Shown here piece after piece: positions 33,700-46,540 of a stretch of 64,000 nucleotides of DNA. Each line of letters begins with the position of its first letter. The stretch's first letter is position 1. This DNA is from Apoda limacodes. Its lineage: Eukaryota > Arthropoda > Insecta > Lepidoptera > Limacodidae. Below the pieces are notes generated by a model, which saw only the letters and a list, made by a program, of their open reading frames with translations, searched no databases and was not told where the DNA came from. The stretch spans positions 34,994,815-35,058,814 of the forward strand of contig OX291543.1 of the NCBI GenBank assembly GCA_946406115.1, given 5' to 3'. A program made the position numbers and the translations under genes.

Positions 33700-34988
33700 A
33701 ATGTATATAAAGAGAAAGCCTAAATACGTTTTTTTTAAAGCCTAGCCAAGAAAAATATTATCCTAATATAAATAAACTATGGCTGAATTATTCTTGGTTT
33801 TAAAGTAATGTGCCGTTATTTGTTGTCACAGAGCAATAGACCTAATCCGTTGTGTATCGTCTAATTGCATGTCTGTGTATTATTTCTCCAGCTGCGGAGC
33901 TACTTGTCAGAGTAGGATATAAATATTTTAACTTGGCTTTGACTACGGATTACATACTTTATTTATTAACTTAAAGGGCACTTCATTATGTTGGTCACAC
34001 TTGGTAACAATGTCTTATATTCAGTGTTGTAAGTTACATTGCTGCAATTCAAAGTTCGCTTTGATAACCCCGATAACAATGCTACAACGGATGCTTAGAT
34101 GCACGCTAGACGGAAATAGTAGGCGAAAGCGCGGTCAATAACAGGACAAAACTACAAATATAAAGACGATCAAGCGCATGACTGGTCTTACTTAATGAAG
34201 GGTTCCGTAGATTGTGTTACTACATTATTACTTAAATATGTCTATAAAACCTTACAATGATTTTAAATTCCTTATTTTACGACATTCCTCCCGATGAGCT
34301 AAATCATCAACCAACCAACTTTCAGCGCTGTCGTCTGAATAGTTTCTGAATAAAATACTAAGAATAAGACCGTCAAATACTGGTCAAGACGAAACTATAA
34401 GAGTCCCTTGTTTGACAACGGAACGCTAAAAACCAACCAAGTGCGTGTCATACGCTCAGTAACTTGCTTGGAAAATGATGACTTGGCAACGGAAAAATTG
34501 ATCAGATGTTGTTTTAAATTTAATTGTAACACTTAGCGCTCATATTTATTGTTAATCGTAGAGCTTACCACGAGACGACGCGGCATCGTGACGGATACTT
34601 AGTGCTCTAGTCCTGCTGCTTCGGTGAGGTCCGGGAGGAATAAAGAAGACGTATAAAAGTTGTGTTAATATTTCGTTGTTATAGTCACAAAGAGGCTTCA
34701 GCATCTGACGGAATTGAGCGAGCGACGGCCTTAAGGGTTAAAATGTTAGAAGGGGAGATGCGACATTTTTTAATTTTTGGAAGCTAATAACTTGCAAATT
34801 ATACAGCCGGGGCAAGAGCTAAATACTATTTCAAAAACCTAGCTTTTAATGTTGAGTTCATTAGTTAGAATGCGTTAAAATCCTTTTGTGTTAAATACCC
34901 CATTCATTGGGGAAGTTTCTAGGTAATACATAACTTAAATATACTGTCGTGAAAAGCGGAGCAAGTGAAAGCAGGTGGAACAGCTATT

Positions 34989-35279
34989 TTTAGGGTTCCG
35001 TACCTCGAAAGGAATAAACGATCACTTTGTTGTCCGTCCGTCCGTCTGTCAAGACCCTTTTTCTCAGGAACGCGTAAGGTATCAAGCTAAAATTTATATC
35101 GAATACTCAGGTCTACGGTCCCTTGGAGCTGTGAAAAAATCAAACTTCTAAGCCAACGCAATCAAAAGCTACAGCCGTTTATGCCGCAAATTTTCGAAAT
35201 TTTTTAACTTATATACTTATTTTATAGATTTTACGGAACCCTCGGTGCGCGAGTCCGACTCGCACTTGGCCGGTTTTTT
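34989..35279. repeat. Complete GGGTTCCGTA...CACTTGGCCGG element
   Basis: About 290 bp from TTTTAGGGTTCCGTACCTCG to GCGCGAGTCCGACTCGCACT and TGGCCGGTTTTTTA. GGGTTCCGTA near the left end is inverted as TACGGAACCC near the right. It ends 40 bp before exon C. Confidence 0.8.
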
Positions 35280-35319
35280 ATTTTAATGTATTGTTTTAGC
35301 AAAGCATTGATTTGCGCAG

Positions 35320-35430
35320 GTGCTGCTGTCGGACCCCGACGCGGAGGTGTCCGGGTGGCCGCTGGAGCTGGTCGCGCTGCGAGACAGGATCCACGGGGAC
35401 CGCGACATCCCGCGCTGCCACGACAACGAG
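35320..35430 (+). CDS. Host gene exon C
   Basis: A 37-codon exon with strongly GC-biased third positions. It begins VLLSDPDAEVSGWPLELVAL, continues RDRIHGDRDIP and ends RCHDNE. The acceptor is TTTGCGCAG and the donor GAG|GTACGT; both borders are phase 0. Local GC content is far above the surrounding intron, and frame +1 is open throughout. A lepidopteran dispersed repeat ends only 40 bp upstream (34989-35279), so part of the branch-point/polypyrimidine region lies next to transposon-derived DNA. The exon can be joined in frame either to the upstream exon B or to the candidate alternative first exon at 32552-32572. I do not recognise the domain. Confidence 0.75.
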
Positions 35431-36554
35431 GTACGTCGATTGTACACGCCGGTTATGATAGGCGGAGATTACCTAAACGTTTTAAAGTGTGTTAGTTATT
35501 ATTGAAGAGAAGAATGTGGAAGAAATTACGACTTAATATCTCTAGTTTTATTACTTTGTGGGCAATATTATTGAAACCCGAAAAGAAAGTTAACACTTAC
35601 CTAAGTAGAGACTCTTGCTAGGTTTAGATAACACGAATTTGGTTTATTAAGTTGTTCATTAAGTCCATTGAAGACTGACAATGCAAATTTATTGCTGCTA
35701 GTAGAGTAATAAAGTAGAGGCATCCAGATCGTAGGAAAATAAATATAAAAATGTTAAATCATATCTAAATTGAGATCCATGAGAGTGTTAGCTACCCGGA
35801 TATTTTTATCACAACTTTTACAAATCCCGGACGTTGGAATTCCTTTATAAAAATGCACCGAATCAATAAGCTACTTTTTAAGACAAAATTTACATTATTT
35901 TAAACTTTACTACAATCGGGCTAAAGTTTTAGTATTATTAGTAGTATTTATTTTTGTAGTTCAGTAGTCGGGACAAAAGATGCTTCGCTGCGTCAAACTG
36001 CATTAGTTGATGCATATGTTTATAAACACGTCTATCTTTTCTGTGACCTAGATATCTCAGAACTTTTCACATTCTTAGCTGCGGTCGACAAACTTGTGGC
36101 AAGATTAGCCCTGAATTAATTATAATATTGGGTTGGATTGTATAATTTCGTGGCACAGATTTCTTCGCCATCAATTTTGCAATAACTATATGGATTTGTT
36201 TTTTCAGAATTTTTCCACACACAATGCGTATGCATTTTTACTTAATAATTTATTGACAAAAAACTAAATTATCCAATTGGTGGCTGGTTACGGCTCCGAA
36301 TTAGGTGTCAAAAAGAATTCGAAAAAATGTTTTATTTACAATAGATACATACACAATTTCACGCCGGTTTCTCAAGGGAGTAGAGACTATAGATTTTCAC
36401 TCGTTGCGATCCTGCCATAATTATTTAGTTTCTATTTACGGGAACACAACGTAACGATTTGCGCAATGCAGTTTACTTTTGAGGGCTCAACTTCCTGATG
36501 TATTTAATGATTTAAAACTTTTGCGACTTGTACACATTTAAAAGATAAACATAT

Positions 36555-37200
36555 AACGGGCCTAAAAGTCTGTCTATTACCTCTTCACGCTTAAACCGCT
36601 GAACCCATTTAGCTGAAATTTGGTATGGAGATAGTTTGAGCCCCAGGGAAGGAGATAGGATAGTTTTTATCCCAAAAAAATCCCGCGGGAATAACTATAA
36701 CCGAGTTTAAACAAACTGTAGCTACAGCTTTAGCTTGCTATAGCAAAGTTCATTTATATAATTGAGGAGTTAGCGTACGAATCTCACGCTGATAACCAAA
36801 TTTAGGGCGGGTGGAGCCGCTGGCATATCTTATATATATTATCCATTCCATCCTACTAATATTATAAATGCGAAACTTTGGTTGATTGTAGGACATAGGC
36901 TTTAAAAGTTCCCGCGGGAATAACTATAACGTTTGTTACTCAATCCTGCCGCAATGGGATCATCCAATTGAGCTGAAATTTTGCACAGAGATAGTGGAAG
37001 AAAATTTTGAAGGGAGATAGTTTTTTTTTTTCCGAAAAATTCAGAAGTTCCCTCGGGAGTAACTATAACCGAATTCCACGAAATGAACGAACTATAGCTA
37101 CAGCTATAGCTTGCTGAAACAAATCTCCTTGGTAAAATAAAGGAGGAAGAATCCCACGTCGATAACTAATTTTAGGGGAGGGGGCTGGCAAAAGGTCGTT
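36555..37200 (+). repeat. Two tandem TAATATTATAAATGCGAAA repeats
   Basis: Copy one runs from about 36555 (TACCTCTTCACGCTTAAACC) to 36845; copy two starts at TACTAATATTATAAATGCGA (36852) and ends near 37200. Both contain AGCTGAAATTT, GATAGTTT and GGGAATAACTATAACCGA. Confidence 0.75.
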
Positions 37201-39034
37201 ATATCTTTACAATTCTAATACATTAAATTAGAAAATAAGACCGGCGTTGCCAATTGATTACCCATGCTATGTTGGGCATTCTCTTTAGTCATCGTAACAA
37301 GTCTGTTTTTATACTTATCAATTGTACGTTAACCGAAGACTTTAGGAATGTACAGTAGGGAGAGATCAGCAGCTAAGGGAGAGGTGTGTGTGTCGAACTG
37401 TGTGATGTATGGGACGAGGGCTCACTGTAAATACTACCCTCTTTAAATTCTTCGCCTGTGAGTGTGTCCGCTCTATTCTTCGGTGGTGATCGAGACATAC
37501 TATAGCAAATCTTGGAATTAAAAAATGATTAAAGACATCGCAAGTTAAATAGTTTTAATTATTATCTGCTACAAATGTTGGCTTGAAACATTCGTCAAAT
37601 TGCAACTAGAATTATAAATAGCAATAAATTGTGAATTTTAAATCTGTCTCGCTGCAGGAGACAAAGGGGCCGGCAAGGGATAATTTTAGTTCAGTTTAGG
37701 CCCGAGATGCTCTTCACCGCTATTAAAAAAAAAACCAGAGGTCCTGGAGAATAAAGCGTATTATCCCTTTCACACTCAGTAATTGCCGAACATAATTTGA
37801 CACAATGTTTCTCTTCAAACTTTTAACTTTTCTGCAATACTTTTGTTTAGTAAAGATTTATTAAGTTGGACCGCGGCGCGTGACAAGGTTAATAGGATTG
37901 TCGCTACTCTGGGTGGACCGGCATCTCAGTCAGTCACATATAATCCTTTGACAGGTCGCTGCGTATGTACATTGTTTTGATTGTGATAATTTATAATTAA
38001 GTTCGGTTTGCGTGAAAAAACCTACACATACGCAACATACACAGACACCACACCACATATTCAGACAAAACGTTATACAAATCTATCGCCAAAATTGGGT
38101 AAGTCCATGCAATTTTTCTTAAGGCCTACGTTGGCCCAGTTTTTACGATCCAACTTTTATGAAAAGTTGATTTTATCAGTAAGGCTAGGTTACCCGTTAC
38201 CCGTTACCTGTTACCCGTACGCTCCTCACGTAAATTTTACCACCTCAACTCCATCAAAATTACACTCGAAATAGTTATTTCTGTCGCTCGCTGTACCAAT
38301 ACATATACTAATTAGCTAAATATGATGTTGACTTGTTTAATAACTCCTTAAATAAACTAAATAAATAAATTTGTGTCTTACAAATTGTTTATAAAAATGT
38401 GTGCCGATGACTCATCGTAATTTTTTCTATTAAAATATTTTTTTTATATGTTTTGATTTTTTTCCTTATTTAAATCTGCCTCATAAAATTACATTAGCTG
38501 GGAGTGAAGATGACACTGTTTTTCCGTTAACAGAGTAGTACTTACTTAAACTACTTTTGTTTTAAGTAAGTAATTGCTACTCATTGTCTTTTTAGTTTTT
38601 TATTATTTATTATATTATAATATATTTATCAATACATTATATTAGTGTTTTATCACAGTTGAGATTGGCCTCGTGTAGATCGTACACAAATCTCGTAAAT
38701 CCAAATAGCGTATAATAATGTTGTTGATTGCTTTTTAGGAGTCGTCCCAGGAATTGGTTTACGAGTTCACGCCCGCACGAGTTTGGAATGAATAGCATAT
38801 TGTATGTTACACTATTTTTGGATTGATTTATAGTTGTGTGCTCTGAGCGCGCAATTTTCGATTTTCAAAAATTACATAGGTAGTTATTTTATTTTAAATG
38901 TAACGTCTTGTAATTGCAATTTTCGTTGACAAGAATCCAAAATTGTTTTTTATGTTATAAAACTAGACGAATTCACAAATGGGATATTATATATACTTTC
39001 GTAGTTTGATTATTATGTATTTTGTAGTCACAAG

Positions 39035-39694
39035 CAGACCAGAGGCGGCTTGGGACTATTTTTAATGGGTGTTCACTTAAAAACAAAAACAAAAGAGGAA
39101 TTGTTTGAATGCTTACCTTTTATTATTCTATTTATAACTAAAATTTATTTGCCTATTTAGATTTACAAACACGCGTCGAGCGTTTATGCTTTCGTGTCAC
39201 ATTTTTGTGACCCTTTGTCTTTATTTCAAACTGAGTTACTTAAATTTTTTAGCACTGCTTAATCCCATCACATAATCACATTTTATTTTGCTATAGTTAC
39301 TTATTCGATTTTTTTATATAAATTTTTAAAAAATGATTATTTTTCATACAGAATCGTCTGTTTCACGTGTCAGACTGTATCGAATCGAACTTTCTCTTTC
39401 ACACACGTGAATTTTTGCCTAAAAGTCTCTGTACTGAAATTCGTTTTATAAAAATATAGGCAATTTCTAGCGCTCCACTTAGTAACACAGTCTCCTCAGT
39501 GCAATTCCATACTAAATCTTGAGTTAGCTGTGTGTGTACAGAATGTTTTTAGTGAACAGCTATTTTAACATAAAGAGTAATAGAAGCATAATAATTAATT
39601 ATTTTAAGTCAAATATAAAACATATTGTTTCTTAAGTAGATTATTATTTATGGGAGTGCGCTGCAGCAGCGCTCCATAGAACGAGCCGCCTCTG
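39035..39694. mobile_element. hAT-like MITE with 8-bp target duplication
   Basis: Identical 8-mers GTCACAAG flank the element at 39027-39034 and 39695-39702. The right end read inward is CAGAGGCGGCTCGT; the left end is CAGACCAGAGGCGGCTTGG, the same motif with a five-base extension. An 8-bp duplication with CAG-starting ends is the hAT signature. The 660-bp interior is AT-rich with no transposase. Confidence 0.65.
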
Positions 39695-41839
39695 GTCACA
39701 AGTTTCTGTAGATTAAGGAATGATTTTTTTTCTTTTTCAAAGATGCGCAGCCGAAGTCGTTTAGTAATATCCTAAGAATTTGGTTTACGATTTTATGGAT
39801 ACGTATCTAGAATTAAGTTATATATATAACCAGCTGTCTCGGCGAAAATTGTTTCGAAAAGTAGCTTTAAATTGTTAAAGATCAACCTATAGGTACCGGC
39901 TATGCTATGTTTCCTCTCCTTCCTTTCTTACCTTTATCACCTCTTCCCCATATCCCCCTATCCCAACTCTCCGCACTCTCCACACTCAATTTACCCGAAA
40001 TTGCAGCTTAACTATAAGAAATTCTGTAAAATAATTAAATGATTCACGCTTCACTCATTGTAAATTGGTTGTAGTAGGTGCACACCGTCGCCGACGCCGT
40101 ATACTCACCAAAGTTTTTATCAAAATCGGGAAAACGCATAAAAAAACGCATAAAAAAAAAAATAACGTTGCCCGTACCATCCTATGCCAATTTCTCTTTT
40201 TAATAACTTGACCGCAGCGCTAGGTACGTACTTAAATAATATATTTCGTACCGAGTATCAAATGACGCTTTTTCTTACCCGATGGAAGAAGCTAGTTAGC
40301 CTACAGCTCACGTCGAAAGCTTTTATTCCGAGGTTAAGAAAAGCCATTTTGTACTCGATACGAACGTTACTTTTTCTACTACCTGAAAGTTTAATATACT
40401 ATTAAAAGAAATAGGTAGATATTAGAAAAAACATTAAAAACAACAGATTATTAGAATTACTGACCATGCAACGCGGACGAAGCGACCGGCATCATTCTCG
40501 TCGGTCTATCGGTCGCTCGATGGAGACGTCATATTTTTCTTCTACGGTCGCGCTTGAAATATAACTGTCCACATCGAGTACGAAATGCAATTTCATGCGG
40601 GTTTTCAAACTGACCTTGGAGTTATTTCGCACTGCGGTCTAAAAAAGTTCAATTTTCGAAACTGAGAAGAGTATGAATGAAACTATATTTCTGATATGGA
40701 ACATTATTATTATTAATATCCGTATCAATAATGTGATAGATAGTGGATAAACCTTACTCCACGTGTTAATACTATACTCCGCTATTATAAAAGAACTGGC
40801 TATATAAATTTAATTCTTTTACAAAAATGAGTTTCAATTAAAAAAAAATAAAAGAGATTCCTCCAAAAAATACCTTCTATTTTGTTTGTACAAAAAAGTT
40901 TTGCGTTTTTAGTAATGATGGCATTTCTAGCGTTGAAAAAAGCGACCTGTAAAAACTGTATTATCAAAATTATTTAGGTATAATGCGATGAGTTCCATGT
41001 CGCCATAAAAATTGAAGCTGAAAACATAAAATTTTCGGATTGATCTAGTTTATTTTATAAACCATTATTGATACCTTTGGAAAGAGCTCGTAAAGCACTT
41101 TCAGGATCAATAGTATCAGTATTTCGATATCGTGTGTGGTTTAGAAATAATCGAGTGAAATCACTTAGCGTTTCCACCCTGTATATATAAATACAGAAAT
41201 ATAAGATTTCGTTTGTCTCAGCCACAAGTTTCTGTATCTTTTTGAGTTATTGATAGCAGTAGTATAGATGATTTGACAAACGGGAGTTAAGAATGATAGC
41301 TGATCAGTTTCTTTAAAAGTATTACGGTACGTCGCGTTGTATTAAACCCACGTGTAGCGAGTGCGGTTACGACGGCGCAGGTGACTGAACCGTCTTGTCT
41401 AATTTTGTCTAACATTTATTTACCGGGCGGGACGGGACGCGGGACGGCTGCGGCCGAGTTGTAACTGAACCTACGGAACAAATTGTCGCGCCCGGTTATG
41501 TTTTGACTCTTGCTTGCAATTATGTAGTATCTTTTGAGACTGTTGACGATAAAGTATTATATATTTTGAGTCGTTTGAATTTTCTTTTTTTTTAAAGTTT
41601 GTATATCAACTATGTTCAGCAGAGATGCCGCGAATAGTGGAAATAGCAAATGTAATTCGATTATTATCTATTATTTGGATTATACCATCGATTATTTGGA
41701 GTTACCTATAGCGAGTAGTCGATTTACTGGTCAGTAATATAGGCAAATAGATGAGCTACAGCTATTTGATATCATACTACAAGAACTCGACAAGATCGCA
41801 CCTCGGGCATAATAATATAATACTTAAATATACTTACTA

Positions 41840-41965
41840 CTTTAAATGGAACTTCTTGCCAGCTCTTTGGCAGAAATTAAGTTTGTTTACATTGTATTGA
41901 CGATTCAAATATGTTCTTAGAAACCTACTTGAATAAAGTTTGATTTGAGTTTGAGTTTGAGTTTA
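41840..41965 (+). mobile_element. LINE 3' UTR and tail
   Basis: GGAACTTCTTGCCAGCTC, TTGACGATTCAAATATG and AACCTACTTGAATAAAG lead to a TTGAGTTTGAGTTTGAGTTT tail, the same 3' UTR architecture as at 29660-29820. It is a heavily 5'-truncated insertion. Confidence 0.65.
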
Positions 41966-42677
41966 TAGAAAATGGCTGGTGTAGAATGCTTGAGTGAAAG
42001 TGCGCTAACTGCAGCAGCCGCTCGGGCTGTGCTAAACCGTCACATTAACGTCAACTACAACTGTGGTGCGTCGGGAAGTAGCTCGTGAAATATCGCGATC
42101 TACAATATGCTATGACGAAATGCAGTTTATTTTAGTTTGCCTAAAGAAATATTGGGCCTAATGAACAGTTGTGCCCGTTATAATCGGTGATATATTAAAA
42201 ATAGTAATGCTTTGCCCTGTTCAGACAGTTAAAGTCAAATAAATAAATCACATAATTTGGCCCACTGCTGCGCATATCCTCCTCCATGGCGTACCAGTTC
42301 TTCTGGTCCTCTGCCTTTTGCATCCAGCCACCACCGGCCACCCTATTAAGGTCGTCGTTCTACAAAAAAGGGGAAAACAAAATAATTTTAACTACTATGT
42401 TGCGTAATTTTATTCTACGACTAACTACTTGCATCATTTTAACTTATCTATTTGAGGTAGATTAATGCAATCATAACATGAAATAAAACAGCAGTAAACG
42501 CTATTGAGACGCTTATGCATCAACAGCGTGGAGATTGTGCAACACATCAGTTAAAAATCGTAAAGTAATTAGATAGATGGTCCTTCGAGCCGCATCGTGG
42601 CGGACATTGAACACGTTACTGCTTCGATGCAGCTGTTAGAGGAAAATAACCGAAGCGCTCGAGATAACCATGTAAGA

Positions 42678-42994
42678 TTGATACACAAACGTTTACTTAG
42701 GTACATAGAAGCGAATTGAATTGACTAATTACAATATTAAATTGTAATTGCTATTATTGCCTTTTATTTACCGTATTCTACTGGATTAGGGCGCAATTCT
42801 TATATGTATTCTGCCTACTAATAGTAAGGGTTGTATTGATACACAAACGTTTACTTAGCTACATAGAAATGAATTGAATTGACTTATTACAATATTAAAT
42901 TGTAATTGCTATTATTGCCTTTTATTTATCGTATGCTTCTGGATAAGGGCGCAATTCTTATATGTATTCTGTCTTCTAATAGTTAGGATTGTAT
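42678..42994. repeat. 158-bp tandem duplication
   Basis: TTGATACACAAACGTTTACT begins at 42678 and again at 42836. The two copies are over 90% alike through TATGTATTCTGCCTACTAAT. Confidence 0.92.
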
Positions 42995-43682
42995 TGACAT
43001 CGAGGTCGCCAACTGGTATAGGATGAATTCACTTGCCACAGATGTAGACTGGGTCAACCTAAGTTGATTTAGCCCGGTAGACATCCTAAGGCAACGCCGC
43101 ACTTCAGATAAAAAATCATATCAGCTTACCTTAACTTAGCACCACGAATGTGGTGTTATTTTTTAAAAAATTGAGAACGAGCAATTAATTATTAAGATAT
43201 CTGTTAAAGAGTTTCATACAAAAAAGGCAAAATATTTACGAATATAGAAAAATTACACTTCTATTTTCTATATTTAACAAATTTTTATCTTCAAATATAG
43301 TGTTTTTTTTAAATAAACCTAACGGTCGGTATCTGTATCGGTATCCGCGGTTATATATCTTGCACGATTCGGCACATCTCTGATCTTGATTATGATGCCA
43401 GTGCCTTTGCCATAAATGTATGCATATACCTATTTTACGATGTTTACGCGCAACATGGTGTTATGCGCGCATTCGGAAGCGTGTGATGCAGAAGGCGATT
43501 TGATTAAACTGTTAGCTGTAGCTTCCTTATGGTGCGGGAACTGTGGTAAATGGTTCCGTCCTTTCATAATGCGGAAGCTTAAATTGGTTAATTTGTGTAT
43601 TTTTTGTTGTAATACTCGTAAATAATTAACAAATTCGTTTACGTATTTCTTTCAAAGGTAACTTAAAATACTTCGAATTATT

Positions 43683-44505
43683 TTTAGGGTTCCGTTCCCA
43701 AAGGGTGCTAATTATTGAGCTATTCATAAGCTCACTGTCTGTCTGTCCAAAAATTTAAGGGATCTATCTTTTAGACAAAAACATCCTGAAATCTCCACAA
43801 AATATGCATTTTAATGGCGGGTATTTAAGGGAGTCCCCATACAAAAGAGATTTTCGTTGTTTTTGTTCTAATGTAAAAACAGTAATAAATACAAGCTTCA
43901 GACTTGCAGTTTTTATAGTGTGAGCTATAAAATATTACAATAAAAACTTTTTAACAAAAAAAAACAACCGGCTCGAAAAAAAGTGGTGTCTAAAGTTGTA
44001 CACCTAAAGTTTTTACACATTTCACTTTTATGAAACCAACTTCAAACTGTAATTCTGATGAGAATCTTGGAAATAAGTAATTATTTTTACCTTTTTAGTG
44101 TATCTTTTTGAAGCCGGTTGTTTTTTTTTTTCGTTAAAAAGTTTTTACTTTTGACTGACGAATTGGTTTTTTTTTTCTCGTACACTAAAACCAACATAAA
44201 AGGCGTTTCACCAGTTCCAAATTGTCAAAAATTTTTTAACTAAAAATTCCCTTTTGAATAAAAAAAGATTTTGAAAATCCGTCTATCTATGAGAGAGTTA
44301 TGCCCGAACATACATTAAAAAAAAAAACCTCCAATTAGAGAACTTCCTTTTTTTTTTGAAGTCGGTTAAAAATAAAAACCGGCCAAGTGTTAGACGGGCT
44401 TGAGCCATTACTATCTTAAATTTGTTTGTTTTTTGAAATTACGTAAATGGCGATACGGAACCCACGGTACGAGAGTTCGATTTGCACTTGACCAATTTTT
44501 TATTA
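43683..44505. repeat. Composite dispersed repeat
   Basis: Outer element: TTTTTAGGGTTCCGTTCCC at the left and GATACGGAACCCACGGTACG...TTGCACTTGACC at the right. An inner repeat at 43925-44372 starts AAAAACTTTTTAACAAAAAA with ACAACCGGCTC and ends TTTTTTGAAGTCGGTTAAAA; it resembles 30010-30400. Confidence 0.65.
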
Positions 44506-44770
44506 TAATTAAAGTATTAAATTAACAGCGGTTCTAAATGTAACTTTCTTTAAGCAGATTTTCTTTTCAAACAATTTTGTATTGAAAAGTATGTGTATGA
44601 AACGTAGGGATGTAACTATGTGAAATTGAAAAGGGTATATGCTTGAAGGTATGCGACTAAAATTGGGTTATAGAAATGTCAATTGTTATTTCACCATTAA
44701 AAAAAATCAGTTAACAATGAAGTCATTATTCAAATATTTTCAACATTTTCTTTAGTTTTTTTTACCACTA

Positions 44771-46137
44771 AGGGGCCGTCCATGAATCACGTGAGGCTCG
44801 AAAGGGGGGGAGGGGGTTCGGGAAAAATCACGAAATATCACAAGGTTTGTAGTAAGATATCACGTGTATTTATTTTTTCGTCAAACGCGCGATTTCTAAA
44901 CCGAAAGCGGCGTGTAGTGTGACCTTAACTCGCTATTGCCAGGCAACGAACGAAGTCCACGCGCGCCGCAACGCGACGACCTCCGGGACCGGCCAGTTGC
45001 AAAATATTCTATTATTTTGGCGCCAAATACATGCGTAATGTACCTCGTATGTTTTGCATTAAAACAGAATATGCCTAAACTAGGTGATCTGTATAAAGAC
45101 CTATTTGCAGAGTATAAGAAAGGAAAAAAATCTAGTGTGGCTCATAAAGAATTTAATGAGTTGTGGGCTAGCTCGAATCAAAAATATTTTTTCATTTATA
45201 CGTTATAAAAAAGTTATTTGATTAATTTCTTAGGTTTTTAATAGTTTTAGCTAGTCGTTGGCGCACAGGAATATTAAATACCATTCCAATAAAAATTATA
45301 AAAAACATCACGTGATTAAATCCGATATTGCAGTCATCCAGTGGCCTATGTATTCCAAAGCCTCAAGAGCATGATGGCAAGACATTTGCTACATTTTACA
45401 TACATTTCTTCTGCGTCGGACTCTCGGAATTACCCCAAGGCATGAGGGCTTTAACAAATAGCTTTATGACCTGTATTGCCCTAGCCTGCAGGAGGATCGT
45501 CAGCATCTTGTGGAAAGTACGTGCGGCGTGGATTGTAATCCTATACAAGGAAGAAAGTCAACAAACATGTTAATTCATATCACAAGCAACCTAATCTGCG
45601 CAATAATAGTCTAGAGAGTCGCTATAGAGTCGAAAGCACTCTCTGTTTCCCTCGTCCAATACAAGAAGAAATCCCGCAAGGGTCCGTGCTCGCCCCTATC
45701 TTGTACCTTCTGTAAACAAACGACATCCCTAAAAAGATAGATACCCAATTAGCCCTCTGCGCGGACGATACCGCTATTTACACCGCCGGTAGGCAAGTGA
45801 GTCAAATCACTAAGAGACTCCAATCCGCAATCACCGCCCCTAGGCGAATGGTTTCGGAAATGGAGAATCGAAGTGAATCCCGACAAAAGCTCTGCCGTTT
45901 TCCTTACTACTGGCCTCCCTCCAGACCATCTGCCCTCTTACTCTTCGGCCGTGCCATTCCTTGGCAAAACAAGGCTAAATATCTCGGTGTGACCCTGGAT
46001 AGGCGTTTGGACTTCCGCGATCTCACCAAAATAGTAAGAGACCGAGCCGCTTCGTCCTCTGTCGTCTATATCCCATGATAGGCAAGTTGGGGTCAAAAAT
46101 GCCAAAAAAAACCTTACGTGATTAATGGACGGCCCCT
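44771..46137. mobile_element. TIR DNA element (PIF/Harbinger-like ends) with nested LINE
   Basis: The left end GGGGCCGTCCATGAATCACG (44772) and right end CGTGATTAATGGACGGCCCC (to 46136) are near-perfect inverted repeats. Both are flanked by TAA, a three-base target duplication of the TWA type known for PIF/Harbinger. No transposase was recognised. The interior holds a small unassigned frame (44936-45208) and, from about 45640, a LINE RT remnant that presumably inserted into it. The superfamily call rests only on the ends and flanking bases. Confidence 0.55.
45640..46078 (+). pseudogene. LINE RT remnant inside the TIR element
   Basis: Reads QEEIPQGSVLAPILYLL, a stop, TNDIPKKIDTQLALC, ADDTAIYTAGRQVSQIT, then KYLGVTLDRRLDFRDL. 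These are RT motifs B (PQGSVLAP) and C (ADDT) followed by the usual downstream LGVTLD block. A frame change occurs near 45840 in the ITAPRR segment. The 5' and 3' ends are missing. It differs clearly from the RTs at 9.4 and 28.7 kb, so it is a third LINE family. Confidence 0.75.
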
Positions 46138-46540
46138 AATTGCATTTCTCTTGATATATGTATTTGTCTTTTGTTTTGGTTGTGCAAGACATTATGTAAT
46201 CTCTTACAGAAAACTTATAGTTAACTTTAAAGTTTTGGAGCTAAGCGAGTACCACTTGTACCCCACAAGTACAAACGACACAACTCCCATTTCATTATAC
46301 TAATAGGTATCTACAGATTACTGATATGATAAATACCATAAGATGACATATAAAGTCATCGAAGCATAATGTTTTCTAGTATATTACTCGACGGTACATA
46401 AATAGTAAATTTTATCTGTAACAGATAACGACATGCATAAGAAACGGACGGACAAATATGTTCAGTGCATAACGATCTATGTTTATGTCGTACAACTATT
46501 GGTCAATGACCCCTTCGCATAAGTAATTGATGTAATTATC

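Noticed and set aside
33168..33701. 177-codon minus-strand frame as a repeat protein
   Set aside because: It is wholly made of the 51-bp tandem unit; no start context, splice site or non-repeat coding sequence supports it.
43416..43625. Cysteine-containing 69-codon frame as a small protein
   Set aside because: Some CxxC-like spacing (WCGNCGKW) but isolated, AT-rich and without splice or start support.
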